DNA of 64,000 nt from JAITMY01 sp031553765 (GTDB taxonomy: Bacteria > Bacteroidota > Bacteroidia > Bacteroidales > UBA932), in contig JAVBKY010000004.1 in NCBI GenBank assembly GCA_031553765.1, positions 286,311 to 350,310 on the forward strand, given 5' to 3'. A model generated the notes under the pieces. That model ran no database searches. It worked only from the letters and a program-made list of their open reading frames with translations, and was not told the origin of the DNA. The position numbers were made by a program, and so were the translations under genes. This document shows positions 43,201-51,270 of the stretch, in pieces; position 1 is the stretch's first letter; every line of letters begins with the position of its first letter.

Positions 43201-44016
43201 GGTGGAGCATTCACAGCAAAATTCATAGTTCCTCAGGACATTATTCCGCAAGTTGGTCGCGGGAAAATTACCTACGTAGGAAAAGCCGGAAGCACATTGG
43301 TGGCAGGCAGCAATACCGTTCCTATAGGTGGCACTTCCGCCAACCCCGTGGTAGACAGCACACCTCCCTCCGTGCGTATGTACATGAATAGCGAGCGTTG
43401 GGTGCCGGGTGGTACCGTCAACCAATCGCCCACATTTATTGCACTGCTTAGCGACAGTAGCGGCATTAACACTACCGGTAATGGTGTGGGGCGCGACATT
43501 ACCTTGAAGCTAATGCCTACCGACAAAACCTACACGCTCAATACCTATTACACGGCGAACACAGACAGCTATACCAGCGGGCGCGTAGAGTTTCCCATTC
43601 CTTCTTTAGCTAAAGGGAAGCACGCGGCTACGCTTAAGGTGTGGGATGTAGTTAACAACTCCACCGAGCAGAGTGTAGATTTTGTGGTGGCAGATGAAGA
43701 CGTTTTCACCCTTAATAGACTGTTAAATTACCCTAACCCCTTTACACAAAAAACCGCCTTCTTTTTTGAGCATAACCGCCCCTACTACAGTTTAGATGTA
43801 CTCATTCAGGTCTACACAGTTACTGGAAAATTGGTAAAGACCATCCGCTACACTATCCCCGAAAGCAGCTCGCTACGCAGTGCTCCTATTGAATGGGACG
43901 GTCGCGATGATTATGGTGGGAAATTGGGTCGTGGCACCTATTTGTACAAAGCTAAAGTACGTTGTAGCAGTGGAGAAACGACCGAAAAACTTGAAAAACT
44001 AGTCGTTTTGAATTAA
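40282..44016 (+). CDS. porU: Type IX secretion sortase PorU
   Basis: PorU removes the C-terminal signal of secreted cargo and attaches it to lipopolysaccharide. The 1244-residue protein has a signal peptide (SLLIFFSTLFFGLAQA), beta-rich N-terminal domain and a gingipain-like C25 peptidase domain. The catalytic pair is His763 (INYTGHANDEW) and Cys797 (VTATCEFSRFDD), 34 residues apart. The C-terminus has an FlgD-like fold with NYPNPFTQKTAFFF and GRDDYGGKLGRGTYLYKAKV, ending KLVVLN, the family's own type of C-terminal domain. PorV follows directly and forms a complex with it at the cell surface. Confidence 0.96.
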   Translation: MKKSLLIFFSTLFFGLAQAQTLHTRTLQWFDKDTSATARSARYPRLHFYGSSPDAQQLPLYTEFFSTSRSAKLEWYSSEPVPSGELSKLKNVAIASDFQLTQEVVHERGTTKLRVTLLPIRKNANGQVERITAFSLSFSDAPGSAAASTLLRSVRPKAVEASNSVLSSGKWVKLRVKKTGVYKLTASMLKGWGFSNPATVSVWSSGCKELPRLNNIAAPDDLAQLPTRLSNGNIFFYAEATNTWYYDKQRQLFRHEQNEYDNAGYVYITASRTAEEMPTMAQVSNATDETDTYDYRDYHERIDTNILRSGRRFFGELFTTSSSPRTINFTIPSLYTPNPEAKLYVCAAAHSIYYRSTYYSITVNGGSENIFTIAAATGDAYMNADTILFSNIPLSSENVAVKMTYYRNYNDDWSVLDFITINARAKLELKSAQLLFRDAKTVGNGNRTQFNLSSTQSNVHVWDVTRLDSVQEMGGIATSGNISFTANSSALREYVAFTEDMAMTPEVVDANMPNQNLHGVQPPDFVIVTHPDFKSQANRVAQMHETHDGMKVLVATTDEVYNEFSSGIPDVSAIRNFMRMFHRKNTTTAPKYLLLFGSGSYVNYINKRGVGLIPSYQSDNSLTSNLSYVSDDFFVLLDDNEYLDDNGMHGALDMAVGRFPVYNTTQANTLASKTEQYYSDLGGDWMSKCIFIADDEDNNIHMTQSERLGNYLLDSFPSYYVNKIYLDDYLQISTPIGPRYPAVTEAISSAVDAGALLINYTGHANDEWLAHEQVLTVSDIQKWDNRNRLPIFVTATCEFSRFDDPSHLSAGEYVLFSSKGGSIAMLSTTRLVYSDANSALNEQFIKDFFRGNTSGKHYRLGEAVQQTKNTTATGVNQLNFSLLGDPALMPNFATLTANTAAVNGTPYPTPDTLKALAHGSVSGSVAQSTLRDTIVVTVFDKEQVKTTLGNGGETPFNYRSQTNILYRGKVSTPGGAFTAKFIVPQDIIPQVGRGKITYVGKAGSTLVAGSNTVPIGGTSANPVVDSTPPSVRMYMNSERWVPGGTVNQSPTFIALLSDSSGINTTGNGVGRDITLKLMPTDKTYTLNTYYTANTDSYTSGRVEFPIPSLAKGKHAATLKVWDVVNNSTEQSVDFVVADEDVFTLNRLLNYPNPFTQKTAFFFEHNRPYYSLDVLIQVYTVTGKLVKTIRYTIPESSSLRSAPIEWDGRDDYGGKLGRGTYLYKAKVRCSSGETTEKLEKLVVLN

Positions 44017-44021
44017 CTTTG
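43990..44021 (+). promoter_or_regulatory. Promoter of porV inside the porU end
   Basis: CTTG (43990-43993) is followed after 20 bases by TAACTTTG (44014-44021). The TAA of this -7 box overlaps the porU stop codon. It would let porV-ispF be made in excess over porU. Confidence 0.65.
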
Positions 44022-44063
44022 TTATAGTGTGCTTATTGCACAGATATATTTTTTGATATTTTT

Positions 44064-45278
44064 TTGATGATGCGTCAACTTTCAAGAATTCTTATACTTT
44101 TTTTACTATCAGCCGCTATTACGCCGTTACCCTTACAAGCTGCTGACGAGTACTCTCAAGAGTCACATAACCCCATACATACTGCGGTTCCATTTCTTGG
44201 TGTTGCTCCCGATGCTCGCGCTGCAGGCATGGGTGATATGGGCGTGGCTACCAGCCCCGACGTAAACTCCCAACACTGGAATGCTGCAAAATATCCGTTT
44301 ACCATGGCAAAAATGGGCGTAGGACTTTCGTATGTACCTTGGCTAAAGGGATTAGTAGACGACGTAAGCCTTGCCTACCTCACCTACTACTACCGTTTAG
44401 ATAACGCGCAAAGTGTAAGCGCATCACTGCGTTACTTTGGTTTGGGAGGTATGACTATTACAGATATACAAGGCAATACCTTAGACAACGTTAACCCTTA
44501 CGAGTGCGCCGTTGATGTGGCTTATGCCCGTAAGTTTGGTGCACATTTCAGCGGAGCACTCACCTTGCGCTATATTCGCTCCGATCTCACCGGAGGATAC
44601 ATCGACATGGGCTCCGGTGGCTTTAACGCACTCACTCCCGCTAATGGTTTCAGCGCCGATGTGGCTATTTACTATCAAAATGAGCATGTTGGTAATGATT
44701 ACGGGTTGGGACTCACCATAGCCAACATGGGTACTAAGGTAACGTACACCGAAAATAATGAGAAGTATTTTCTCCCCACCAACCTTAGACTTGGTGGAAC
44801 CTATAATTTTCACATTGACGAGGAGAACAGCATTATGCTTGGCTTAGAGTTGAGTAAACTGCTTGTACCTACCCCTCCGGTAACCGAGGGTGGAGTACCT
44901 ACCTTTAATGGGGGAAAGGTTATTAAGGGTATGGATAACAACGTAAGCACTGTGGCCGGTATGATTCAATCCTTTTACGATGCTCCATTTGGTTGGAGCG
45001 AGGAGTTGAGCGAAATTATGTTTGGCGTAGGTACAGAGTATGTTTACAACAACCTATTTTTCGCTCGCGGAGGTTTTTTCTATGATTCTAAACGTAAGGG
45101 AAACCGCCGCTACCTAACTTTTGGTGCCGGTATAAAGTACAGCTTCTTGGGGCTTGACTTCTCGTACCTATATCCCTTTACCACTACCGACCCACTGTCA
45201 AATACGATACGTGTATCGCTATCGCTTGACCTCAACGCAGGTCGTACTACACGCCGAGCAACCTCTACCGAATACTAA
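44064..45278 (+). CDS. porV: Type IX secretion outer-membrane shuttle PorV
   Basis: PorV is a 14-stranded-type barrel that binds cargo after passage through the translocon and hands it to PorU. The 404-residue protein has a signal peptide and the family start HTAVPFLGVAPDARAAGMGDMGVATSPDVNSQHWNAAKY. Other family blocks are YLTYYYRL, TLRYIRSDL and FGVGTEYVYNNLFFARGGFF. The C-terminus ends after a final aromatic strand. ispF starts two bases after the stop codon, an arrangement also known around porV in Porphyromonas. Confidence 0.97.
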   Translation: MMMRQLSRILILFLLSAAITPLPLQAADEYSQESHNPIHTAVPFLGVAPDARAAGMGDMGVATSPDVNSQHWNAAKYPFTMAKMGVGLSYVPWLKGLVDDVSLAYLTYYYRLDNAQSVSASLRYFGLGGMTITDIQGNTLDNVNPYECAVDVAYARKFGAHFSGALTLRYIRSDLTGGYIDMGSGGFNALTPANGFSADVAIYYQNEHVGNDYGLGLTIANMGTKVTYTENNEKYFLPTNLRLGGTYNFHIDEENSIMLGLELSKLLVPTPPVTEGGVPTFNGGKVIKGMDNNVSTVAGMIQSFYDAPFGWSEELSEIMFGVGTEYVYNNLFFARGGFFYDSKRKGNRRYLTFGAGIKYSFLGLDFSYLYPFTTTDPLSNTIRVSLSLDLNAGRTTRRATSTEY

Positions 45279-45280
45279 AA

Positions 45281-45769
45281 ATGACACCCAACTTTCGCAT
45301 AGGCAACGGTTACGATGTACACCGTTTGATTGAAGGGCTTCCGCTGTGGCTTGGCGGCATTCAGCTGGAGTACACCAAGGGCTGCGTAGCCCACTCCGAT
45401 GGAGATGTGCTTATTCATGCGCTGTGCGATGCGCTACTGGGTGCAGTGAACATGCGCGACATAGGCTACCACTTCCCCGACAATGATGCCACCTATAAGG
45501 GAATTGACAGCAAAATTTTGCTTGCAAAAGTAATGGAGTTGCTGCGTGGAAAAAGTTACGAGTTGGGCAATACCGACATTACGCTTATTCTACAAAAACC
45601 CAAGGTTAAAGACCTTATACCCTCCATGCAGCAGTGTCTGGCTCAGGTGATGCAGGTGAGCGAGGAGCAGGTAAGCATTAAGGCTACCACTTCTGAAGGT
45701 ATAGGATTTGTAGGGCGCGAGGAAGGCGTAGCGGTTTATGCTACGGTGCTGGTTTACAAAATAGTTTAA
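45281..45769 (+). CDS. ispF: 2-C-methyl-D-erythritol 2,4-cyclodiphosphate synthase
   Basis: IspF makes the cyclic diphosphate in the MEP isoprenoid pathway. The 162-residue protein is standard in size. Zinc ligands are in GYDVHRL (Asp12 and His14) and HALCDALLGA; AHSDGDVLIHAL, IGYHFPDND and KATTSEGIGFVGREEGVA are family segments. It lies directly after porV (two bases), so it is in that operon, a conserved but functionally unexplained pairing. Confidence 0.97.
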   Translation: MTPNFRIGNGYDVHRLIEGLPLWLGGIQLEYTKGCVAHSDGDVLIHALCDALLGAVNMRDIGYHFPDNDATYKGIDSKILLAKVMELLRGKSYELGNTDITLILQKPKVKDLIPSMQQCLAQVMQVSEEQVSIKATTSEGIGFVGREEGVAVYATVLVYKIV

Positions 45770-45779
45770 CGCTTCGCGT

Positions 45780-46832
45780 TTACATCACCTTTACAAAGGC
45801 TTCTCCTTTTTTCAGTTCCGCTAAATAACCAATTTCAAATAGCGCTGTGCGGGTTTTCTGCGCGGCGTTTTTCAATTCCTCCACAGCATAGGGCATCACC
45901 GCCACCAGCAAGCCTCCGCTGGTTTGCGGATCACATACCAACGACTTTACTGTCTCTGTATCCTCATTAGCCACCGCTATAGCGGCCTTATGCCCATAGC
46001 TGTTCCAGTTGCGCGTGGTGCCGCCGGGCATACAACCCTGAGCTATGTAGCTATCAACTCCTGCTATTCGCGGCAGTTTAGCATAGTTCAGTACCATTTG
46101 CACACCGCTACCCTCGGCCATTTCAATGGCATGACCAATCAAACCGAAGCCGGTTACATCGGTTAGCGCACGCACCCCGCTTAACTCAGCAAAATCGTTG
46201 CCTGCAAGGTTGAGCGTTGTCATCAGTCGTACAGCTTCAGCAGCATCTTCAGGCTTTACAACACCCCGCTTTTCAGCCGTAGTAACAAGACCTATACCAA
46301 GAGGTTTGGTGAGAAATATTTTGCAGCCCGCCTGCGCTGAATTATTTTTCTTTACCTGCTCGCTACGTACCAAGCCCGTTACGGCAAGCCCGAATATAGG
46401 CGTGGCAATATTAACGCTATGTCCGCCTGCTAAAGGAATATTTGCGGCAGCGCAAACTTCGCGCGCACCCTCCACCACCTCGCGCGCCAGCTCCGCAGGC
46501 AGCTTATCCAGTGGCCAACCGAGTATAGCAATAGCCATAATGGGGCGACCACCCATGGCATACACATCGCTAATGGCGTTGGTTGCGGCAATGCGGCCAA
46601 AGTCGCGCGCATTGTCCACTATAGGAGTGAAAAAGTCGGTGGTGCTCACCACTGCCTGACCGTTACCAATATCGTACACTGCAGCATCGTCCTTGCTTTC
46701 GTTACCCACAAGCAGGTCGGCAAAGTGCATTTGCTCGCCCTCACACTTGAGTATAACTTCAAGCTCCTTGGGCGCTATTTTACATCCGCAACCCGCACCG
46801 GGGCTGAATTGAGTAAGACGAATTTGTTCCAT
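45780..46832 (-). CDS. selD: Selenide, water dikinase SelD
   Basis: SelD makes selenophosphate from selenide and ATP. The 350-residue enzyme has the active-site pair Cys15 and Cys17 with Lys18 (GAGCGCKIAP). The position that is selenocysteine in some homologues is read from TGC, so it is cysteine here. Other family blocks are DDAAVYDIGNG, DFFTPIVDNARDFGRIAATNA, GGHSVNIATPIFGLAVTG and DPQTSGGLLVAV. mnmH lies upstream on the same strand (gap of 114 bases), so the likely use of selenophosphate is tRNA 2-selenouridine. Confidence 0.96.
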   Translation of the reverse strand: MEQIRLTQFSPGAGCGCKIAPKELEVILKCEGEQMHFADLLVGNESKDDAAVYDIGNGQAVVSTTDFFTPIVDNARDFGRIAATNAISDVYAMGGRPIMAIAILGWPLDKLPAELAREVVEGAREVCAAANIPLAGGHSVNIATPIFGLAVTGLVRSEQVKKNNSAQAGCKIFLTKPLGIGLVTTAEKRGVVKPEDAAEAVRLMTTLNLAGNDFAELSGVRALTDVTGFGLIGHAIEMAEGSGVQMVLNYAKLPRIAGVDSYIAQGCMPGGTTRNWNSYGHKAAIAVANEDTETVKSLVCDPQTSGGLLVAVMPYAVEELKNAAQKTRTALFEIGYLAELKKGEAFVKVM

Positions 46833-46946
46833 CTATTTAATTGTTTTATGCTTCGCGTTTAAAATGGTTTGATGCTTGCGCGTTTAACAATTGTTGTTTT
46901 CAACGCGCGAAGCGCTTCAAACAAAGTCAAACTATTTTAAACCACC

Positions 46947-47963
46947 TTAAACTATCGCAATTATCATTTTTGCAATATCTGCCATGTTCGTTCCATCGGG
47001 AATTTCGAGTTCGGCAACCATTTCAGGATTACGTGCTGCCACTTGAAAGCCATAGGCCTTGTCGTAGTAGTCAAGCATAATTTTTGTTACCTGCAGCAAA
47101 TCTCCCTGCGCACATAGCTCCAACGCTTGCTTGCACTTATCGTAGCCCAAACGTTTTTCTATTTTCTTAATTGATTCGGACAAAAGCGTGGTATCAAATG
47201 TGCCGTACTCTTTCAGCAAGCGTTGCACCCGCACCAGCTGCGATACAAGTACGCGCACAGTTTTAGCCTGCCTCATTTGCTCAAAAAACGGGACGGGGAT
47301 CTGATTTTTTCCAACATTCACGCTCTCGTCCTCCAGCCATACAAGCCTACTTTTATCCGCCTTTTGTAGCTCTGCAAAAAGCATATTTTCAAAATGCTCG
47401 GTGCTGGGCTGGGGCAACTGCCCCAAGGCACCAAAGGCTGAGCCCTTATGATGTGCTAATCCTTCAAGGTCGATAACCTGCTGTCCGATTTTTTTTAATT
47501 CGGAAAGCATCTCGGTTTTTCCACTGCCTGTGTAGCCACTCAAAACACGCAGCTCACGCGGCACGGTCATTTCCTCCAACACCACTCGGCGAAAGGTTTT
47601 ATAGCCACCTTCAAGCACTGTACATTTCTTACCAACTGTTTCAAAAAGCCACGCCATAGATTGGCTGCGCATGCCGCCACGCCAGCAGTGCACCAGCAGC
47701 TGCTCCGATTTCATTTTCAGCACCTGCTCACAAAAAGCGCGCATTTTTGGCCCCACAAAACCTAAACCTTGCAGCACCGCTTGCTCACGCCCCACCTGCA
47801 CGTAGGTTGTCCCTACAGCTGCACGCTCCTCATCATTGAATAGCGGAATATTTATCGCACCGGGAATATGTCCCTGACGAAATTCGCTTGGTGAGCGCAC
47901 GTCGATAATGGGGAGAGCTTGTGATTGGTGAAGAAAGTCTACTATATTTGTTATAACTGACAT
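46947..47963 (-). CDS. mnmH: tRNA 2-selenouridine synthase MnmH (SelU)
   Basis: MnmH exchanges sulfur for selenium at position 34 of certain tRNAs. The 338-residue protein has an N-terminal rhodanese domain (about 1-125) with active-site Cys93 in HCWRGGMRSQS, and a C-terminal P-loop domain with GYTGSGKTE (143-151) and DLEGLAHHKGSAFG. The length matches the E. coli protein (364) closely. selD follows on the same strand. The 114-base gap between them is low-complexity sequence with GTTTAA-like words but no clear signal. Confidence 0.95.
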   Translation of the reverse strand: MSVITNIVDFLHQSQALPIIDVRSPSEFRQGHIPGAINIPLFNDEERAAVGTTYVQVGREQAVLQGLGFVGPKMRAFCEQVLKMKSEQLLVHCWRGGMRSQSMAWLFETVGKKCTVLEGGYKTFRRVVLEEMTVPRELRVLSGYTGSGKTEMLSELKKIGQQVIDLEGLAHHKGSAFGALGQLPQPSTEHFENMLFAELQKADKSRLVWLEDESVNVGKNQIPVPFFEQMRQAKTVRVLVSQLVRVQRLLKEYGTFDTTLLSESIKKIEKRLGYDKCKQALELCAQGDLLQVTKIMLDYYDKAYGFQVAARNPEMVAELEIPDGTNMADIAKMIIAIV

Positions 47964-47997
47964 TTTATTAATGCTTAACTGTTGTCATTCTGAGTGA

Positions 47998-48028
47998 ACC
48001 CTAACAGGGTCTCAAACCCTGTTAGGGT
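47998..48028. repeat. CCCTAACAGGG palindrome, copy B
   Basis: ACCCTAACAGGGT (47998-48010) and ACCCTGTTAGGGT (48016-48028) enclose a 5-base loop. The stop codon of the neighbouring FAD protein gene lies inside the second arm. It matches copies at 15900-15931 and 51239-51270. The loop is CTCAA here, in the opposite orientation to copies A and C. Confidence 0.85.
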
Positions 48029-49590
48029 CTTAGTAACACCCCTGCAATTTTTTCTGCACAATTTGCGCCATCAATGGCGGAGGAGGTGATACCTCCGGCA
48101 TAGCCCGCGCCTTCTCCGCAAGGATATAAGTTGCGTAGCTGCACGTGCTGTAGCGTATCGCTGTCGCGCGGTATGCGCACGGGCGACGAGGTGCGCGACT
48201 CTACTGCCAGCACATTGGCCTCGGCAGTATAGTAGCCTTTCATTTTTGTGTCGAATGCTTTAAATGCTTGCTGCAAGCTGCGGGCAACAAAATTGGGCAA
48301 CAGCTCATGTAACGGCGCTGATATTATGCCCGGAATGTAGGAACATTTATTGAGCGAGGTGGAAGTTTTTCCGTTTACAAAGTCGGTTAATCGCTGCGCG
48401 GGTGCCACCTGCGAGCCACCACCCGCAACGCACATGGCACGTTCCACTTCCTGCTGAAATCGCAGCCCCGCCAATGCTCCATACTTGGCATATGCAGCCA
48501 TATCCTCTAAGTTAACCTGCGCTACAATGCCCGAATTGGCAAATGGAGAATTACGCTGTGAGTTGGACATACCGTTCACCACTAAATGCCCCGGAGTAGT
48601 GGCAGCAGGCACAATATGCCCGCCGGGGCACATACAGAATGAAAACACTCCCCTATTGCCTACTTGTGACACCAAACTATATGAGGCTGCCGGCAAAAGC
48701 AGTGAATAATTTTTCCCATGGTACTGTATTTCGTTTATGAGCAGCTGAGGATGTTCAGCGCGCACGCCAAGCGCAAAGGGTTTGGCGTGCAGCTCCCAAC
48801 CTTTTTGAGAAAACAGCTCATATATATCGTGTGCCGAGTGACCTGTAGCCAATATTACGGCAGCGCCTTCATAGCGGTTACCACGCTCATCAACAACGCC
48901 TTTTACCTCACCGTTTTCAAGTATAAAATCGGCCACGTGGGTATCGAAAAAATACTGCCCGCCGCAATCCTCAATGGTTTTACGAATGGCAGCGATAACG
49001 TGTGGCAACTTATCGGTACCAATGTGGGCATGGGCATCAATCAAAATATCGGGATTAGCACCATGCTGCACCAGCTGCTGCAGCACCTCGGTAATATTTC
49101 CGCGCTTGTTGGAGCGTGTATACAACTTACCATCGGAATAGGTACCTGCGCCACCCTCACCAAAACACCAGTTGCTGTTGGGGTTTACCACATGCTCACG
49201 CGTAAGGTGTGCAATATCGTGTTTGCGCTCTTTTACATTTTTTCCTCGCTCAATAATCACAGGACGAAGCCCTTTTTCCAGCAATTTCAACGCTGCAAAT
49301 AATCCTGCAGGACCCGCACCAACAATAATTACGGGCGTTTTATCCGTCACATTTTTACAGTCAAAGTGCACCTCCCTCTGCTCAGGCATTTGCCCCTCAT
49401 ACACCTCCACTTTGAGCAGATATTGGGGACGACCACGGCGCGCATCAATGGAGCGTCGCAAAATTTTCACTCCGCCTACCTCACTATCCTGCAGCATAAG
49501 TTTCTGCGCAACGGCTTGCTTCAGCTGCTGCGAATTAGCCGCCACCTCGGGCGGCACGGTGATATCGATGGTATGTACTGCGGATTTCAA
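48022..49590 (-). CDS. FAD-dependent dehydrogenase of uncharacterised family
   Basis: A 522-residue cytoplasmic flavoprotein. About 85 N-terminal residues precede the dinucleotide fold (PVIIVGAGPAGLFAALKLLEKGLRPVIIERG, about 90-120). Then come FGEGGAGTYSDGKLYTR, ILATGHSAHDIYELF and a C-terminal PCGEGAGYAGGITSSAIDG block, all typical of a widespread but little-studied family of putative FAD oxidoreductases. Substrate unknown. The stop codon falls in a palindromic repeat. It is divergent from the NigD-like gene. Confidence 0.9.
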   Translation of the reverse strand: MKSAVHTIDITVPPEVAANSQQLKQAVAQKLMLQDSEVGGVKILRRSIDARRGRPQYLLKVEVYEGQMPEQREVHFDCKNVTDKTPVIIVGAGPAGLFAALKLLEKGLRPVIIERGKNVKERKHDIAHLTREHVVNPNSNWCFGEGGAGTYSDGKLYTRSNKRGNITEVLQQLVQHGANPDILIDAHAHIGTDKLPHVIAAIRKTIEDCGGQYFFDTHVADFILENGEVKGVVDERGNRYEGAAVILATGHSAHDIYELFSQKGWELHAKPFALGVRAEHPQLLINEIQYHGKNYSLLLPAASYSLVSQVGNRGVFSFCMCPGGHIVPAATTPGHLVVNGMSNSQRNSPFANSGIVAQVNLEDMAAYAKYGALAGLRFQQEVERAMCVAGGGSQVAPAQRLTDFVNGKTSTSLNKCSYIPGIISAPLHELLPNFVARSLQQAFKAFDTKMKGYYTAEANVLAVESRTSSPVRIPRDSDTLQHVQLRNLYPCGEGAGYAGGITSSAIDGANCAEKIAGVLLRP

Positions 49591-49750
49591 CCTTTTTATT
49601 TTTGTGATGCAAATTTAATCATTCTACGCGGGTTATCGAAAATCTTATAACTCATTAAAAACAAGCTCTAAACCGTTAAAATTCGACGCGAGTTCACTTT
49701 TTTCAGCAAAAAATAACACTTTAACGAATAGCAAAGGCAAATATGAGCAT

Positions 49751-49758
49751 TATATTTG
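49751..49758 (+). promoter_or_regulatory. -7 promoter element of the NigD-like gene
   Basis: TATATTTG matches TAnnTTTG and is 27 bases before ATG 49786. No -33 box at the usual spacing. Confidence 0.55.
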
Positions 49759-49785
49759 CCATCCACGTTAAACAAAAAGAAATAT

Positions 49786-50445
49786 ATGAATACTTTGAAA
49801 AGATACTGGTGGGTTGGCTTAGCCGTTGCAGTCTTGGTTTTTCCCTCATGTATAGAGGGCGATCCTGCTCGTGCGCGCGTTCGTGCTGTTGGTGTAACAC
49901 AATGCAATCCATTGGATTCCACAGAATGGTGGTTTATGGCTGACGATTTCACCACCTTTGTTTCAAGGGAGATAACAAGTTACACACCTCCACGCAACTG
50001 CCGCACATTGGCAATAATGGATCTAACCGACCAGAAGAGACCCGGTTATGGCTACGTAGTTGATTTTGTAACCTTGTCCAAGGTGGTAAATAATCCGATT
50101 ATAGCTACTAGCACTGCAAGCATTGACACATTTACCAATGATGCTATTATAGTGAATGATGCGTACATAGCGTTGCAATACCTTAACCTCAGCATAAGCG
50201 TATATGGGTACGATGGAACGTTGCACACGTTCTCATTGCTACGCGACTCATTACAAACAAATCAACCTATAATGTTAAGCCTACGGCACAACGCGCACAA
50301 GGACACTCAATATGATGAGATAAGTGGGATTATTTCATTTGACCTTGAAACATTGGCTGAGCGGAAAACACAGGATAGCGTTAGGATCCGATTGATAACA
50401 CCTGAGTATAACACAATGGAATACACCTACAAGTTTATCAAGTAG
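49786..50445 (+). CDS. NigD-like lipoprotein
   Basis: A 219-residue lipoprotein with a signal peptide and lipobox cysteine 23 (VLVFPSC). The layout resembles NigD-like proteins of Bacteroidales: an N-terminal OB-like domain to about residue 110, with GYGYVVDFVTLSKVVNNPII near 90, and a beta-sandwich with AYIALQYLNLSISVYGYDG, LSLRHNAHKDTQYDEISGIISFDL near the end. Their function is not known, although the founder lies in a Prevotella bacteriocin locus. It is probably surface or periplasm exposed. The stop lies two bases from the convergent response-regulator stop. I rely on resemblance to family members from memory. Confidence 0.75.
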   Translation: MNTLKRYWWVGLAVAVLVFPSCIEGDPARARVRAVGVTQCNPLDSTEWWFMADDFTTFVSREITSYTPPRNCRTLAIMDLTDQKRPGYGYVVDFVTLSKVVNNPIIATSTASIDTFTNDAIIVNDAYIALQYLNLSISVYGYDGTLHTFSLLRDSLQTNQPIMLSLRHNAHKDTQYDEISGIISFDLETLAERKTQDSVRIRLITPEYNTMEYTYKFIK

Positions 50446-50446
50446 C

Positions 50447-51211
50447 TTAATTAGCAAACCACCGCTTGAACTCCCCTACCCGCGCCTTACTTACCAGTAT
50501 ACGCTCGGGTGTGGGGAGTTTTAAGTTTATAGAGAGCTTGCTGCCAAACCATGTGGATAAATCTTTTACTGCTTCACGCGAAATAATGTATTGGCGGTTG
50601 GCACGGAAAAAATTTTCAGGATTCAGATGCTGCATTAAATCATCCAACGTCTGGTCGAGGTAGTGGATTTTTTCATCGTGCGTAACGGCTTTTACCATTC
50701 CGGCATCAATGTATATGCAGCCAATATCATTTACTGAAAGGGGTATTAGCTTATCTTTTTCGGGCACCAAAAAATAACTTTTATAGGAGTGCGCATTTTG
50801 TTTTACGCTTGCCAGTAATTTCGCAATCAGCTCCGAATTTTCGCCTGCCGGCTGTGCCGAAAGACTTTTATACTTACGTATGGCACGCTCCAAATCGGGC
50901 TTATTAATTGGCTTCAGCAGATAGTCAATACTGTTTACCTCAAAGGCTTTTAGCGCATACTCATCGTAAGCAGTGGTGAAAATAATGGGGCAGGTAATTT
51001 GCACGTCATCGAAGATAGCAAATGAGGAACCGTCGGCCAGATGGATATCCATAAATAGCAAGTCGGGCATGGGATGCTGACCAAACCACGCAATGCTTTC
51101 GTCAATGGACTGCAGCACGGCAAGAGTTTCCACATCGCTGCTCACCTCCTTCAGCAGTGATGTCAACGCCTGTGCCGCTACGGATTCGTCTTCTATAATC
51201 AGTGCTTTCAT
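50447..51211 (-). CDS. LytTR-type response regulator
   Basis: A 254-residue regulator with an N-terminal receiver (about 1-120, phospho-acceptor Asp55 in LLFMDIHLADG, Thr in FTTAYDEYALKAFEVNSIDYLLKP) and a C-terminal LytTR DNA-binding domain (about 150-254, ending in RANRQYIISREAV and STWFGSKLSINLKL...ILVSKARVGEFKRWF). LytTR domains bind 9-base elements of the form [TA][AC][CA]GTTN[AG][TG] in pairs. Partner kinase gene precedes it on the same strand after a palindromic repeat. 9-base-phased GTT repeats lie in the efflux genes upstream. Confidence 0.95.
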   Translation of the reverse strand: MKALIIEDESVAAQALTSLLKEVSSDVETLAVLQSIDESIAWFGQHPMPDLLFMDIHLADGSSFAIFDDVQITCPIIFTTAYDEYALKAFEVNSIDYLLKPINKPDLERAIRKYKSLSAQPAGENSELIAKLLASVKQNAHSYKSYFLVPEKDKLIPLSVNDIGCIYIDAGMVKAVTHDEKIHYLDQTLDDLMQHLNPENFFRANRQYIISREAVKDLSTWFGSKLSINLKLPTPERILVSKARVGEFKRWFAN

Positions 51212-51238
51212 TTTTTATTTTTATTTCAGGCCCCATTG

Positions 51239-51270
51239 ACCCTAACAGGGTTTTGAGACCCTGTTAGGGT
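51239..51270. repeat. CCCTAACAGGG palindrome, copy C
   Basis: ACCCTAACAGGGT (51239-51251) and ACCCTGTTAGGGT (51258-51270) enclose TTTGAG. It lies between the histidine kinase stop codon (51271) and the response regulator start, and is followed on the minus strand by no strong T-tract. It matches copies A and B. Confidence 0.85.

Noticed and set aside
46780..46800. Possible selenocysteine codon in selD
   Set aside because: The codons at the active site read TGC and TGT, so no TGA is present.
46833..46946. Low-complexity GTTTAA-like sequence between selD and mnmH as a regulatory RNA
   Set aside because: No convincing stem or conserved motif; it looks like drifted intergenic repeat sequence.
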